A DNA stretch of 64,000 bases from contig JAYKKR010000003.1 of the NCBI GenBank assembly GCA_036971615.1, positions 2,046,001-2,110,000 on the forward strand, read 5' to 3'. This document shows positions 49,465 through 61,583 of the stretch, in pieces. Position 1 is the first letter of the stretch, and every line of letters begins with the position of its first letter. The notes beneath the pieces are model-generated. The model was not told the origin of the DNA. It did no database searches and saw only the letters and a list, made by a program, of their open reading frames with translations. The position numbers and the translations under genes were made by a program. This DNA comes from Amyloporia xantha (taxonomy: Eukaryota > Basidiomycota > Agaricomycetes > Polyporales > Adustoporiaceae).

Positions 49465-50453
49465 GGTGGGAGTAGATGGGGAGATAGAAAGGAACTGCTG
49501 ATGGTAGCTTGTGTTACTCGTAGTGCGCACGTTCTAGCTCGTACAAACGAGGTAGGATTCTACGTTATGATCAGAATGCGCACGTTCTTGAGTTGAAATG
49601 GTGGCGAGTCAGAGAGATCTCCTTCGTGAACCCTCAGTTTGAACTTTGAAGGTAATCACCAGATTCAGCACGCACCGCAATCTGCCAGGAGGAGCCACAC
49701 GTGACCGAGGCAGCTCACTGGCAGCCGCGCGATTACTTTTTACTATGGATTAATAGACCTACTGCACTAAATTGTGCAACATTCAGATGTGTTCATTGTC
49801 TGCAGATAGGGTGTCTGCTTTAGAGATCAACTTCAAGCATCATTATCGTCCGATTTGGACATGGTAGTATGCCTACACACCCCCATGTCGGTACCTTCCT
49901 TATAGAGTAAGTTTGGGGCCCAAATTCGCGAAGTTTGGTGAGACAAGTTGAAACCTGGCTTGCTGATTGGCTACTGGTCACGCATGGTTAGGGATAAGTC
50001 CTAATTAGTGTAAGTAACTGGTAAGTATTACGCCGCTGTACGCGACGCCTGTCCGGACGATGCCGAGGTCTCGAATCTGCACTCACATCTCTGCTACTAC
50101 TACTACGCACAAAGAGCACCGTTATGTGTTGCGAGGCATTCTGAAACTATAGTCTATAGCGAGCCTCCACAGCCCTTTACGCCGCAGGCTGAGGAAGAGA
50201 GAGTGACGTACGTTCAAAACGTAAAAACCACCTGTAAATTGCTGACATAGGCCGTTAGAAACAGCAAATTAGTGTCTATCAAACGCACGGATTCTCAGTA
50301 GTTTCAAGCCAAACCACTGGCCAAAATACTACATTTAAGCACTCCTGCTTGTAGCTCTTGGCATTAGCGGCGTAAAGTGTGGTGAGTAGTTGAGCGGCAT
50401 ATGTATGTCAAAGTTGCCTAACGGAGCGTTCTCATAGGCTAGAGGCGTCCTCA
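49465..50453. promoter_or_regulatory. Divergent promoter between TAF11 and the Iec1-like gene
   Basis: 989 bases between two divergently transcribed nuclear genes. No other gene is supported. It would serve as a shared or back-to-back promoter; no specific binding site is claimed. Confidence 0.5.
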
Positions 50454-51680
50454 ATGGCACGCAGCATGTACAGCCCATCTCCTTCGCCTAGTCTTGACTC
50501 GGATCACTTTTCGGATTCTTCTGGCGTCGATGACTTGACCTCCTACGCCGACGGCGATTTTGGACCATCAGTATCTCGCCCAGGCTCACCCGGGGCGGCT
50601 CACTCCGACCTTCAGGGTCAAGAAGACGATGCCGAGGTAGATACCATGACTTGCATGTGGGAGGACTGTGGCAAGGTCTTCAATCATCTGCCCACTCTCA
50701 TCGATCACATCCACAATGGTGAGTCATTGTCTCAATAGGCGTCGTTGATGTGCTCATTGAAATTGGCCAGATCATATCGGAGTGCACAAGTCAAATTACA
50801 CCTGTGAATGGGCTACCTGCACACGTCGAGGGATCGCCCAGACCTCCCGATTTGCGCTCATATCTCACATTCGATCCCACACCGGAGAAAAACCATTCAC
50901 TTGTCCTAGACCAGGTATGATGGCGCATCTACCGCCACCCGCTCTATTAATATCTGACTCTTATTCTCCCTATTTAACCTTCCATAACAGAATGCGACAA
51001 GTCCTTCACGCGTTCAGACGCACTAGCGAAACATATGCGTATACAGCACAACATATCGCCGCCTCTTCCGGGCCGTGGTGGCAATCGTAAACGCAAGAGA
51101 GGGAAGAACCCGATACGAGCGTCCACGCACCTGAGCCACCTTCATATGGGTACACTACGTTCAAGGTGGAGCCGAACGCAAATACTGACCTGCATTCAGC
51201 GGACATGGATGACTCTCGTATGTCACCCGCCGACGCGAATGGTGCCTACAATGGGGCTGCTGCACCCAGGCCAATGAGCCCAGAATATCCTGATTATGAT
51301 GACACCGAGGACGACATACCTCCGCATCTTATGGCCGTCATGGATCCTGCCACAGGCCTGATCATGGGACGGACGCACGCCATGGTCAAATACCTGTTGA
51401 TGAAGGCCAAGCATCGCTGGGCTCTTGATCAACACGAAGCGCTCGTCGAGGAGCTGCGTGTGCTCAGATACGAAGAAAAATGCTGGAAAGAACGAAAGGA
51501 TGCTCTTTTGGACGAACTTCTGCGCATTCATTTTGGGTGAGGGATGCGTTTATTATGGAGTGGATGCTTTTTAACCCGTGTTTCGGTAGGTCTCGGGCTG
51601 AAGAGCTCGCCGCACCGCTCGTCATGGCTGCCCAGAATCACTACGAATACCCTTCGGAACACGATGAACCCAGGTCCTGA
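50454..51680 (+). CDS. iec1: Iec1-like C2H2 zinc-finger subunit of INO80, frame broken once
   Basis: Four exons: 50454-50718, 50771-50914, 50991-51536, 51590-51680. Fingers: CMWEDCGKVFNHLPTLIDH, then CEWATCTRRG with ISHIRSHTGEKPF, then CPRPECDKSFTRSDALAKH. This series and spacing resemble fission yeast Iec1, a subunit of the INO80 remodeller (from memory). The C-terminal part has an acidic DYDDTEDDIPPHLMAVMDP segment and a coiled-coil (HEALVEELRVLRYEEKCWKE). After NRKRKR the frame shifts: removing one AG from AAGAGAGGG near 51104 gives EEPDTSVHAPEPP and a total of exactly 348 codons. A 59-nt GTATAC...GCAAG intron would also restore frame, but it would delete the last zinc-binding His, so I prefer a 2-nt insertion or sequence error. 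Confidence 0.82.
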
Positions 51681-52211
51681 TCAGCTAGGTCGTGTATTAC
51701 TTGTAGGATAAGCGCTAGTCTTGTGTGTACGTGTTCTTACCTCTGTTCGTGTTTTGATGCCTGTATCTACCTATAGCTTGTTCCTGTGGTGAGCAATTGA
51801 AGTCGAAAGATAATGGAATAGCCGGAGCTCACTGCTCGATGCATGTTCCCTGCACCTTGATCGGATTGACGCGAACAAGCGCCCAAGATGATCGGGGTTG
51901 GTGCGCACTTACTCGTCCTTGTCTTTCTAATCTGGACTAGATCCCATTGTCTCTGAAGAGAACAAAGAGAAGATATCAAGCCCCGACGACCCTTGTCCCG
52001 TGACCTACGTGGCCTTCGAGCCACACCTGTGGCGGTGGCGGTTACCTTCGCCTTGACCCTCCTGTTTCGTTTAAAAGGCCGAAGCTTTTGTCTGCGCCAC
52101 ATCCTCTCGACCTGACCTCAACCCCCATTGAGCTACTGTTGAGCGACTGAAACCCACCCAACTTATCCTCAGGCTCACTCTTCCTTCCAGACATACCCAA
52201 ATAATTATACA

Positions 52212-54451
52212 ATGGCTATCTCTCAAGTATCAGCTTCCAACCTCCAGCCTTCAGTCGGTCCCCACAGACACGAGAATGTCCTTCCCCGAACAACCTTTGC
52301 CGGAAGGCCGCACCATCAGCGCAACGGGAAAGCCGAATGTAAGTCTTGCGCAATATTATTACCACTACTCGCTCGTAATAAATTATTTCAGTTGTAGTCG
52401 GTTCTTCCAAGTCTGCACAGGAAGCGGGCGGCGCCGGAGCAACGTCTTTCACGGCTATTGCAGGCCCAAGCCGTCTGCCGCCTCCTCCCTTACAACGTGG
52501 CCAGTCCCCATCTGCGTCCTTACGGTCGCTTTCTCCACTTCGCGGCTCTCAGGATCGCACACCTCCTCGGTCTCGTGCGCCACAACCTGAGGAGCCATTG
52601 GACGGCGCATCTGAAGAGGACGTGAAGCCCTCGCTAAACGTCGATGTTCTCCCACTTCATGTGGGAGACATCAAATATGAATATCCCGTCAAGGCTCCGC
52701 TGGATCCCAACGATCCTAACTGGCTCGAGCCTATGATGGCGCAGCTCCGTCGCGAAAGACGGGTGGTCGAGGATCACATTGAAGATTCGCACATGATCAT
52801 GGGCCAGGTCACGAAGGAGCTCTTCCTCGCTCGCGCGGAGCTGAAGGAAGAGAAGAAAGAGACCGATGACTTGTTGAAGTTCATCGGAAAAGCGGCTGGT
52901 TCCGCATTTTTGAAGTCCTTGCTGCAGCAGCTCGAGCAAGGCGACGGTGAACTCTCCGCTGAGAGCGAAGGTGAGGATGTGCCGGATGCATTTGCCGACA
53001 AAGGTCCGCGTCCTGCGTCGCGCAAGCGTCCACGAGAGGACGACGTCGAGGACGACGAGGACAGTGGCCCTGAGCCGAAGATCAGGGATGCATACAAGCG
53101 GCGGAGGCAGGAGCTGAATGACAAGCTCAAAGACTTCCCCATTGCCCCGCCCAAACCTGGCGGAGGCAATGGTCCGGAGGCAGGGCCTTCGCGCCCTACA
53201 AAGGGAGGGAAGGGCCTCGCGTATGTCGCCCAGTTCCTCGAGCAACCTTCGCCTGTCGACGAAAATCAGACGGCGAACTCGTCCACATCGCGTGCGGCTG
53301 CTGCTCAGCAGCATCAGGATGATCTTCATGATCTTTACCTCAACCCTGGTGATGTCGAGGAGAATGCAGTGGGGGAGCTTCCTGTCGCGAGGAGACCGGA
53401 AGAGCCCTTCGGTGACGTCGGCGACGCAGTTACAAGACCGGATGGAGCCATTGTTCCGACCGCAGGCCAGCGCGGCTCAGACGACTCTTCCCATCGCGCG
53501 GGCACCTGGGATCTTGTCTTATGGAGGGGCAATGGGTCCAACGTGCACGACCCAGATCGCTCCCCCATAGCTGGCCCGAGCAGGTATGGGCTCCTTCAGA
53601 GCGGTCATGATTCCCCAGCGGCTGATACGTTCCTGGGAGACCACGATGAGGTGATGGTCGACGATCGGTTTTTACTTGACGAAACCGCAGTACGCCAAGC
53701 CGATCATCTCCCAATACCTGGCGACGAAGGTGAAGTCTACGGTCAGCGACTGTCTAATCCTGACGGAGGAGCCCGCGACGACGATGAGGATGGCGAGGAG
53801 GACAAGAAGGGCAATGAACACCCAGGCGTGGATGAGGAAAGCGATGCCAGCGACGACGACGACGACGATTCAGGCAATGACGATGGTTGCGATGAATATG
53901 GCAGCGACTTCGGAGGAGAAACCGAGGACGAGGGAAACGAGGACGAGGAAAAAGGAGAAGCCATGGGCGAGGAGGAGCAAGAACGGAACGAAGAGGAAGA
54001 AGACGAAGACTGGTACGAGGAGGAGAACGGTGAGAACCCATACCTGGATGACTACGACGATGAGTCCAGCGACGAAGAGCGCCCCGCTCCCCGGGTCTAC
54101 TATCTCAACCAAGCCCAACAAGCCCCGCCTGCAGCCCCACCAGTTCCATTGCAGCCTGCCAACGGCGCCAACCTCGGGAATGGACCATTGTTCCCCAACC
54201 CTCTGCAGAACCAGAACGCCGCTCCCCCTCCAGAGGACTACGAACCCGAGATGGTATCCCGGCAACGTGACCACGTACATGGAAATCATGCAGCGGGTTA
54301 TTACATTGTCGATCCAGGAATGTCCGATCGAGAGCATCGACGTGTAGTGCGTAGGATGATGGCAGAGAACAGGGCATATGAGAGGGAATACCTGGGGATC
54401 GAATCAGACGACGACATAGAGGACTCACCACGCACCGCGCCGACTTCGTGA
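52212..54451 (+). CDS. 728-aa acidic, largely disordered protein of unknown function
   Basis: Two exons (52212-52338, 52392-54451) sum to exactly 729 codons. The start ATG at 52212 is preferred to 52276 because only that frame continues past the intron. Residues ~130-260 include an ordered, charged helical block (LEPMMAQLRRERRVVEDHIED and LFLARAELKEEKKETDDLLKF) likely to form a coiled coil. The middle has KRP-basic stretches (SRKRPREDD), possibly a nuclear signal. Residues ~410-540 are an extreme Asp/Glu tract, followed by a Pro/Ala/Asn-rich part and a final conserved-looking block (MSDREHRRVVRRMMAENRAYERE). Acidic tails like this are common in histone chaperones and nucleolar proteins, but I recognise no family. 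Confidence 0.75.
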
Positions 54452-57400
54452 GTTACTTCTTTCTCGTTGGCATTGCTGTCAGCATCGTAGTGGCAATCCT
54501 GGATCGCTTGATTTTAACTTTATTCTTATGTACATAGCATCTTGGCTCGTCTCCTTGTTACCTCCCATTTTGTATTGGTACTGTTCGTCATCCTTCCTTA
54601 TTTTATTGTCTGTGAGATGAAATCACTATCCTTCTCGTGCTCTTGGTGTCTTGCGACGGGTGTGGAGATGAGATTGCCTGCCGCCTCCTACTAGGTGCAA
54701 CTCGGAGTAGGCCTGAATGAGCGCGATCACGTGTGTGACGCGTTTTTGGCGACGCGACACCCGAGCAATCATTTCTACCTTTGCCGAGTCGTATGTCACA
54801 TTTCGACGACTTCGAAGGGACCTCATTTTCAAAAGTAAAATGTGCCAAAGACACAGGAGCAAGTATCATCGGAGCAATGCATTGAGATGAGCATGATGAT
54901 GATTCTTTCACGTCACTTCGTCTGTCCCGCGCGCATTTAGTCACGACAAAGTGAACAGAAGCAAGCTCGGTACCAACGTACATACACAGCAGCTATTAAG
55001 TAGAAAAGGTAGATTCCATATGTTTTCGTCACGTCTGTAATAGAATATACTCTTTTTTCTTTAATTCTACGAATTTATATAATACAATATATTCGATAGC
55101 TAAGCCCGCACACACTGTCTACATAGGGCGTGGCTCTCGCGGACTAAAAATGATACTAAAAAATCCATTGCGCAACGCTCTCTTCACTTTTTCCGCGTAA
55201 TTTTACCATGGTGAGTCTGCAGTAGATATTTTCAATGAGGGGCCATGCTCAAAGTTTTAACAAGATATGTCCAGTCAAGGCAAGCAGCCCATGAAACAGT
55301 GAACTCTTTCGACAAACAAAGGCTAGCAAATGCCCGCCGAGAAACTTCGCCATCAATCATGCAATTGGTATCAAACCGGAGGCACCTTCGATCCTTGATA
55401 TTTAGATATGTATACAGAAGAGAAATACTCAAAGGTATCTATCTGTATTGCAGACTTCGACGGTCTGATGAATCTATCAGATCCATGGCATTTCAGAGTA
55501 GGACTCTCACCACGCTGCAAGCCAGACTAACAAGTAGCCCATGGGAGTCTTAAACAAGGTGAACACCTTTGACTCGCCAGCGCAATCAGTGTTATACACC
55601 GGGAGCAAGCTTGTATGGGCCGAGATCAGTCTGATGATGAGATTGACCCTAATACACTCTGTCTCAAGAACTCAGATGGCTTATATCAATGGAGTCATAT
55701 AAGGATTGCAAAATGCAAGACACCATCAGACACTCACCATTCACTGCAAGGGGATGGGCTTGTTATGAGATCCACTTTCGTTAGTAGTCATTGTACGGCA
55801 CCATCAGGGAGGATTCGGAACGCATAGACTTGCGGATACGTGAGTAAACCCAAAGTCTCCGAATGCAGACGCACACTGATTCAGAAAAATGAGGTGGTTT
55901 GACAATAACTTGGTCCCTACCCCAACTCGTGTGTACCCGGGAAAGTGACAGAGAACTGTCGTATCCGCCGAACTCCATTGGACAGCATTGGCGTTTATAC
56001 GACGGCCCTAATTTGACCACAAGTGAGTTCCCAGCATGCAATTTGCCTGCAGCCCAGATCTGATAACAGCATTGCCCCAAGGCATCCAGAGCAGTCACAC
56101 GACAGAGCACGACGAGAACACGACTTGCGGAGACAAACCGTGCACCAGCGCCAGACACTGTGTGCACCACAGCGACCGAAATTCGACCGTAGTTGGGTCG
56201 AAAAGCGTCTTTCGATCGCTAAAAGGATGTATTTGGTCGAAATCGAAAAATGTACACATTTTCGACCCTGCCACTTCGGTCGCTTTATAAGTCGTTTTCC
56301 GTCCGTTGTCGTGCATGCCGCACAACGTTTGATACACGGGATCATCCGAGCACCACTTGTGATGAGTCATCCAACACTGACATCGCCACGTACGTCTCAT
56401 TTACGTCTCGTCTCTCTCTCCAAGGCCCAACTCTCCCCCCTGGTGGATGTCAACGCGCAGCGTATGTACTATGCGCGGTCATACGCTGTGCATTGATACC
56501 CGCACTGGGGAGACACTGTACTGTCGCTAATTGTCAATGGCGACATACGTGCACTCGCCTCTTCCGTCACTTACTCCTCGCAGGCTGTCCTATCCCACAT
56601 TACTAACAACACGACATCTACACTACCAGACAGTCTACCGGTGCCATCCCCGCACGTGCACAACCGAACACGGCCGTTATGGGGTGCAGGACAGTGTCTG
56701 GGAGGGCAGGTTACAAATGGTGAGTGGACCTCCACATCATCGAAGTCGGATCACAGCTGATTGACCTACCAGTCGTGCCTCGTCTGGACACGCAGCACAC
56801 GGCACATGGCATACAGCATGAGCAACGACATTTATTAGGAGTGGTAGGCCGGCTGCAATGGACACGCTTAGGCTAGTGTCAACCATCGGTCAAAATTGCC
56901 AAGTTTGGCATGTCTCATTTCTCCTATGTGCAGTGTCTCACTGCTGCAGGTGCAGGTTGCAAATCTGTCTGCTTCATGTGCTATTGTAGCTGGGGTCTAA
57001 TGTAGCTTCACAACTGTATGTATCTAACTTGAATCCAATTTGTTATACTGTAAATGGTCGAAGTAAGTAGTTGAGAATGTACACAATTTAGTGCGTTTAT
57101 ATACTGCAATGCCACCCATTACTCGTTTGAATATTGTAGTGTTTATGGTGTGAGTATTGTGATCGATAAACAGACTAAATTCGACCGTGCACGGTGATTT
57201 CATGAAAGGTCGAAAACGGAAACATACTGGCTTAAATTTTAGGCCGTCAATGTAGAACGTAAAACGGACTATTCCCACCATTTCAGGCCTTTTAACGGCT
57301 TTAAAGAAACCGTCAAACGACTCAAACAGAGGTCTAATTTAGACCGCTGTGAGGCGCACAGTGAGAGGCGGTGCTTCCATCGCGGGGGGCGCCCAGATAG

Positions 57401-57557
57401 GAAGTGTCAAGTCGCGTGGCGGGCGGGTCTCCAATTAGATAAGAGACCGCGTACGCAGCAGCCCCGCTGGTTCTCCCCAACCACCACCACCTCTCGATCC
57501 TTCTCAAGTGGGGGGTTCACCAGTCCATAACACAACCGCACGCTCTCACTTATCACG
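54452..57557. other. 3.1-kb intergenic region with a hAT-like element
   Basis: No gene is supported. It holds the 3' region of the acidic protein gene, AT-rich DNA around 55000-55200, a second hAT-like element (56168-57351) and the fungalysin promoter. Confidence 0.5.
56168..57351. mobile_element. Possible non-autonomous hAT-like element with 21-bp imperfect TIRs
   Basis: The left end reads CACAGCGACCGAAATTCGACC and the right end, on the minus strand, CACAGCGGTCTAAATTAGACC: 17 of 21 positions match in inverted orientation. Both ends contain CAGCG, a form seen at hAT termini. GGTCGAAA/TTTCGACC units are frequent just inside the ends, including a hairpin-like GGTCGAAA...TTTCGACC pair at 56238-56270. 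The flanking 8-mers (GTGTGCAC and AGGCGCAC) match at only 5 of 8 positions, so the duplication is decayed or absent. No transposase frame is visible. Length about 1.18 kb. It is unrelated in TIR sequence to the element at 3681-5101. Confidence 0.5.
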
Positions 57558-60298
57558 ATGCGTCGTTTACTCGTCGCTTCGCTGGCCGCTCTCGGTCTCG
57601 CCGGTGCGTTTGCGCATCCCGGCAACAATGACAACCAGGTTCGTCGTCGCAAGACGCTCGGATTTGGGCCGGTACACCCGCACGCGGTGTACCGCGCTGA
57701 ACCGGTCCACTGCTCTGGCAATTTCATGGCAATGGGAGCGGACAGCGACCCCCTCGAAGTAGCACAGCGCTTCGTGGAAGACCTTACCCGCGAATCGTCA
57801 CCGGCTAGCTCGTTCGTCATTCGCAAGGACTCATACACCGACAAGAACACGGGCGTGACGCACGTCTACGTCCGCCAGTACATGCACGGAATCGAGGTTG
57901 CCGACGGTGACATCAACGTCAATGTTAAGGACGGCGTCGTGCTCTCGTACGGTGACTCGGTATGTATGACGTAGTCGTTTAGTGACCCTGGTACTCATGA
58001 TGCTCGTTAGTTCTACCGGGGTGCTGAACAGGATCCTTTCATTCCTGGTCCGATGCGGGGCTTGCCCGATGTTCACTCTGAGCACTGCGACAGTCTGCTC
58101 ACGGAGTTGATGTCTCGCAGTGAGGCTATGGAGGAGAAGTTGGCCTCACAGGCACTGCTTGGCTCCCAGAGTGACCAGGTCACTATTGCCGATGTAGATG
58201 TTGCCGCAATGCAGAAGGAGGCGCTTGGTGATTTACCGAACCTGTTCTCGTGGAACTGCGAACATGTCGGGACGCCGTACTTGATGGCGCACAACCCGGC
58301 GTTCTCTGGCCAGGAAGATGCTTTCGGTGACCCGACCCGTGCATTGCTTCAGTTCATGATTGCCGCGACTCCAGACCAAGAGCTCGCACGGAAGCTCACG
58401 GAGGATACCTCGTCATACCTTGAGAAGATGACCTCGACATGGGAAACTCACTTCGTCGGTGGCCATGGCAGCATCTCCGCTGTCGTGAACAATGTCCCCG
58501 ATGCTGTAAGCCCCGTTAAGGCAAAGGCAGCCTTCGTGCAAGTCCCGAACGGTAACACCACCTCACTTGAGCTCGTTTGGAAGGTAATGCTGATTTGCAA
58601 TTCCCGTGTGATTGACTTGCTGATCATCTGTCTTATAGTTCGAGGTCGAGATGCAAGACAACTGGTATGAGGCTGCCGTGTCTGCAGCGATTCCTCACAG
58701 GATTATCTCCGTCGTCGACTGGGCCTCTGACTCACCTATGCCCGTTGCTCCCGTACCCCCTACCCCTGAGCACAAAGCCGGCGTTTACAACGTATTCGGA
58801 TGGGGTGTGAACGACCCTTCGGTTGGCAACCGTTCCGAGCAGAAGGAGAACTTCGACGTTCTCGCCAGTCCTGTGGGCTGGCACTCATTGCCATTCGCCA
58901 ACGACCCACACTCGCTGCGCGCCAGGGTGAAGAGTGGACCTAAAGGCGAGAAGTTCACGAACACAACCACGACGTGGGGTAACAACGTGTTTGCGCACGA
59001 GAACTGGGATGGCAGGAACGACTGGGAGTACAACTACCGCCCGGACGCTGGTGTGGACATGGTGTTCAACTACACGTACACGCCGACGGAGACGGACCGG
59101 ACGGACGCATTGGAGGAGGCGAAGAAGTACATCAACGCTACGATCACACAGTTGTTCTACACGAGCAACTTGGTGCATGACCTGTACTACCGGTATGGCT
59201 TCGACGAGGTGTCGGGTAACTTCCAGCAGCACAACTTTGGTCGTGGTGGTGAGGAGAACGATGCCGTTATCGCGAACGCGCAAGACGGTAGCGGATACAA
59301 CAATGGTAGGGTTATGCGACCATTGTTATCGCCTAGTGCGCATGCTGATAACCGCTGGTTGTAGCCAACTTCATGACACCACCGGACGGTCAGAACGGTC
59401 GTTGCAGGATGTATCTCTGGAACACTGCGAACCCTTACCGCGACGGAGACTTGGAGGCTGGCATTGTCATCCACGAGTTGAGCCACGGTCTGAGCACGCG
59501 ATTGACTGGTGGTCCCGCGAACTCTGGGTGTCTCGGTTGGGGCGAGTCTGGCGGCATGGGTGAAGGCTGGGGTGACTTCTTGGCTACCACGATTCGGAGC
59601 ACCAAGAACTATTCCGACTATGCCATGGGTGCGTGGGCTGCCAACCGCCCAACCGGTATCAGGAACTACATGTACTCGCTCAACGACACCATCAACCCGT
59701 CGACGTACAAGACCCTGGACAAGCCGGGATACTGGGGCGTCCACGCGATTGGTGAAGTCTGGGCGGAACTCCTTTGGGTCGTCTCGCAGCGCCTGATCGT
59801 GAAGCACGGCTTTGTTGACACCCTGTTCCCGCCAGCGCCGTTGGCCGACGGCACTGTCCCAGAGGGTGACTTCTACCGCCCTGCCGAGTACACGGCATCT
59901 GGCGAGCGTAAGCCTTTGATACCCAAGCACGGCAACTCGCTCATCGTGCAGTGCGTATTTTTGCGTCGTGCGCCGTGGGTTATGTTATTGACCATTTTTA
60001 TAGGCTCGTGCTCAACGGCATGAAGCTGCAGCCATGTCGGCCAACGTTCTTCGATTCTCGCGATGCCATCATTGCTGCTGACCAGGTCTTGACTGGTGGT
60101 GAGAATTACTGCGACCTCTGGATAGCGTTCGCGGAGCGTGGATTGGGACCGGATGCTCATGTTGAGGGCCGCACGCCTTGGGGCGGAGGAGTTCGTACGA
60201 ACGTAAGTGGTTTATCGATATCCGCCGCAAACAGCTGCTCACCTACTGCTCTTCAGGACTTCGACGTACCTAAGAAGTGCAAGGGCACGTCGGCATGA
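57558..60298 (+). CDS. Secreted fungalysin (M36) metalloprotease
   Basis: Six exons: 57558-57959, 58011-58583, 58639-59305, 59365-59950, 60004-60202, 60257-60298, giving 822 aa. A signal peptide ([19 protein letters not shown]) is followed by a fungalysin/thermolysin-type propeptide ([20 protein letters not shown]). The catalytic domain has the zinc motif HELSH (H584, E585, H588) and the downstream glutamate in [10 protein letters not shown] conserved [14 protein letters not shown] segment and [10 protein letters not shown] precede them. It is secreted and, after self-cleavage of the propeptide, degrades extracellular protein. At 822 aa it is longer than the ~630-aa Aspergillus enzymes; the extra length lies mainly between propeptide and catalytic domain (about residues 165-300). 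All junctions keep frame. Confidence 0.95.
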
Positions 60299-60728
60299 GA
60301 CCCAGTTATTTACGACCCACCTCACTGAGGATGGAGCTGATGGACGGCCCCGTCCTTACACATGTATTAGACGGGTTATTATCTTGTACTACTAGTTTTG
60401 TTAGCTTCATAGATATTCTAGATCATATCTTCACGTATGCTGAATAACGACTGCGATGCATGTTCATCAATGGTGGTGGGTAGTGCTGGGTGCAATGTAA
60501 ATGCAAGTAGTGAGACACGTGAAAAGGGTACAAAGCCCCTAGTGTAACGTTACGTACAGGACATGAGGTCACCCCGTCGCATTATGGACTTCTCGCCTCC
60601 ACTCCTTTTGGCACGCCTCCTCAGGCCGCATCACGTCTGTTACCTCCGGTTTACTTGAATTTATCCTAGCTCTTGCATTTCTTGCCCATAGTATACTCCT
60701 ACTCTGACGATAGCGGACGTTTGAGAAG
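60299..60728. other. Intergenic: fungalysin 3' end and Rab18 promoter
   Basis: 430 bases between two co-oriented genes. No additional gene supported. Confidence 0.5.
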
Positions 60729-61583
60729 ATGGCACAAGTCAAAGAGCAAACTGGACCGGTGAACGTGAAGTTGCTGCTCATTGGTAACTCCTCGGTGGGG
60801 AAGAGCAGTCTGCTCCTGAGGTTCTCGGATGAGCAATGGCTGCCAGAGGATGAGTCGAGTGCTACGATCGGTGTGGATTTCAGGGTGAGTTACTCGAGAT
60901 AAGCCTCAAAGCATACCCTGGCACTGAGGGCAAGTGCTGCACAGGTTCACAAGATGGAGGTGAAGGGGCGGAAGGTCAAGCTCAGTATATGGGTTAGTCT
61001 CGTGCAGACATAGCTTGGTGTGTATGTGCCCTTCACATCCTGTCACTGTTCCAGGATACTGCGGGCCAGGAACGATTCCGGACAATCACGTCGTCGTACT
61101 ACCGTGGGGCGCAGGGGATTATCCTCGTCTATGATGTGTCGAACAGGGAATCGTTCGAGGCATTGCCGCGGTGGTACTCAGAGCTCGAGACTTACGTCTC
61201 GAAGTCGGTCGTGAAGATCATTGTCGGGAACAAGGTCGATAAGGTCGGTCAGCATGTCACTACTGGTACTACGCTATCCCATCTGAACACTTGATAATAT
61301 GTGAATGCAGGAGTTCTCTCGGCAAGTCACGTATTCTGAAGGACAGCACTTCGCGGAGCGTATGAACTCGCTGTTCATGGAGGCTTCGGCAAAGACTGCA
61401 ACTGGTGTGAGGGAGGCGTTCCAGGAGGTCGTGGAGCAGATCCTAGACACCCCGGAACTGTGGGCGCCGGTAAGCCAGCAAGGGCGGGCTACTGGTGGTA
61501 ACAGCACAGACAGCAGCATGCCTGGAGGTATCAACCTCAGAGAGACCGAGGATGCGGGTAGCTCGGGGGGCTGCGGATGTTAG
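60729..61583 (+). CDS. RAB18: Rab GTPase, Rab18-type
   Basis: Four exons (60729-60884, about 60945-60992, 61055-61243, 61311-61583) encode about 221 aa. The P-loop GNSSVGKSS is at residues 19-27. Switch I is ATIGVDF, switch [11 protein letters not shown], the guanine motif GNKVDK, and SAK is in EASAKT. The tail GGCGC carries a CxC motif for double geranylgeranylation. Sequence around LETY, VGNKVDKE and ILDTPELW resembles animal Rab18 closely, more than the yeast Ypt set. Rab18 acts at ER, lipid droplets and peroxisome contacts. No intron breaks the P-loop; introns fall after FR, after SIW and after VDK. The frame is intact. Confidence 0.93.

Noticed and set aside
52276..52590. Alternative start at 52276 (MSFPEQPLPEG) for the acidic protein
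   Set aside because: This frame meets a stop right after the intron; only the frame from 52212 continues into the long exon.
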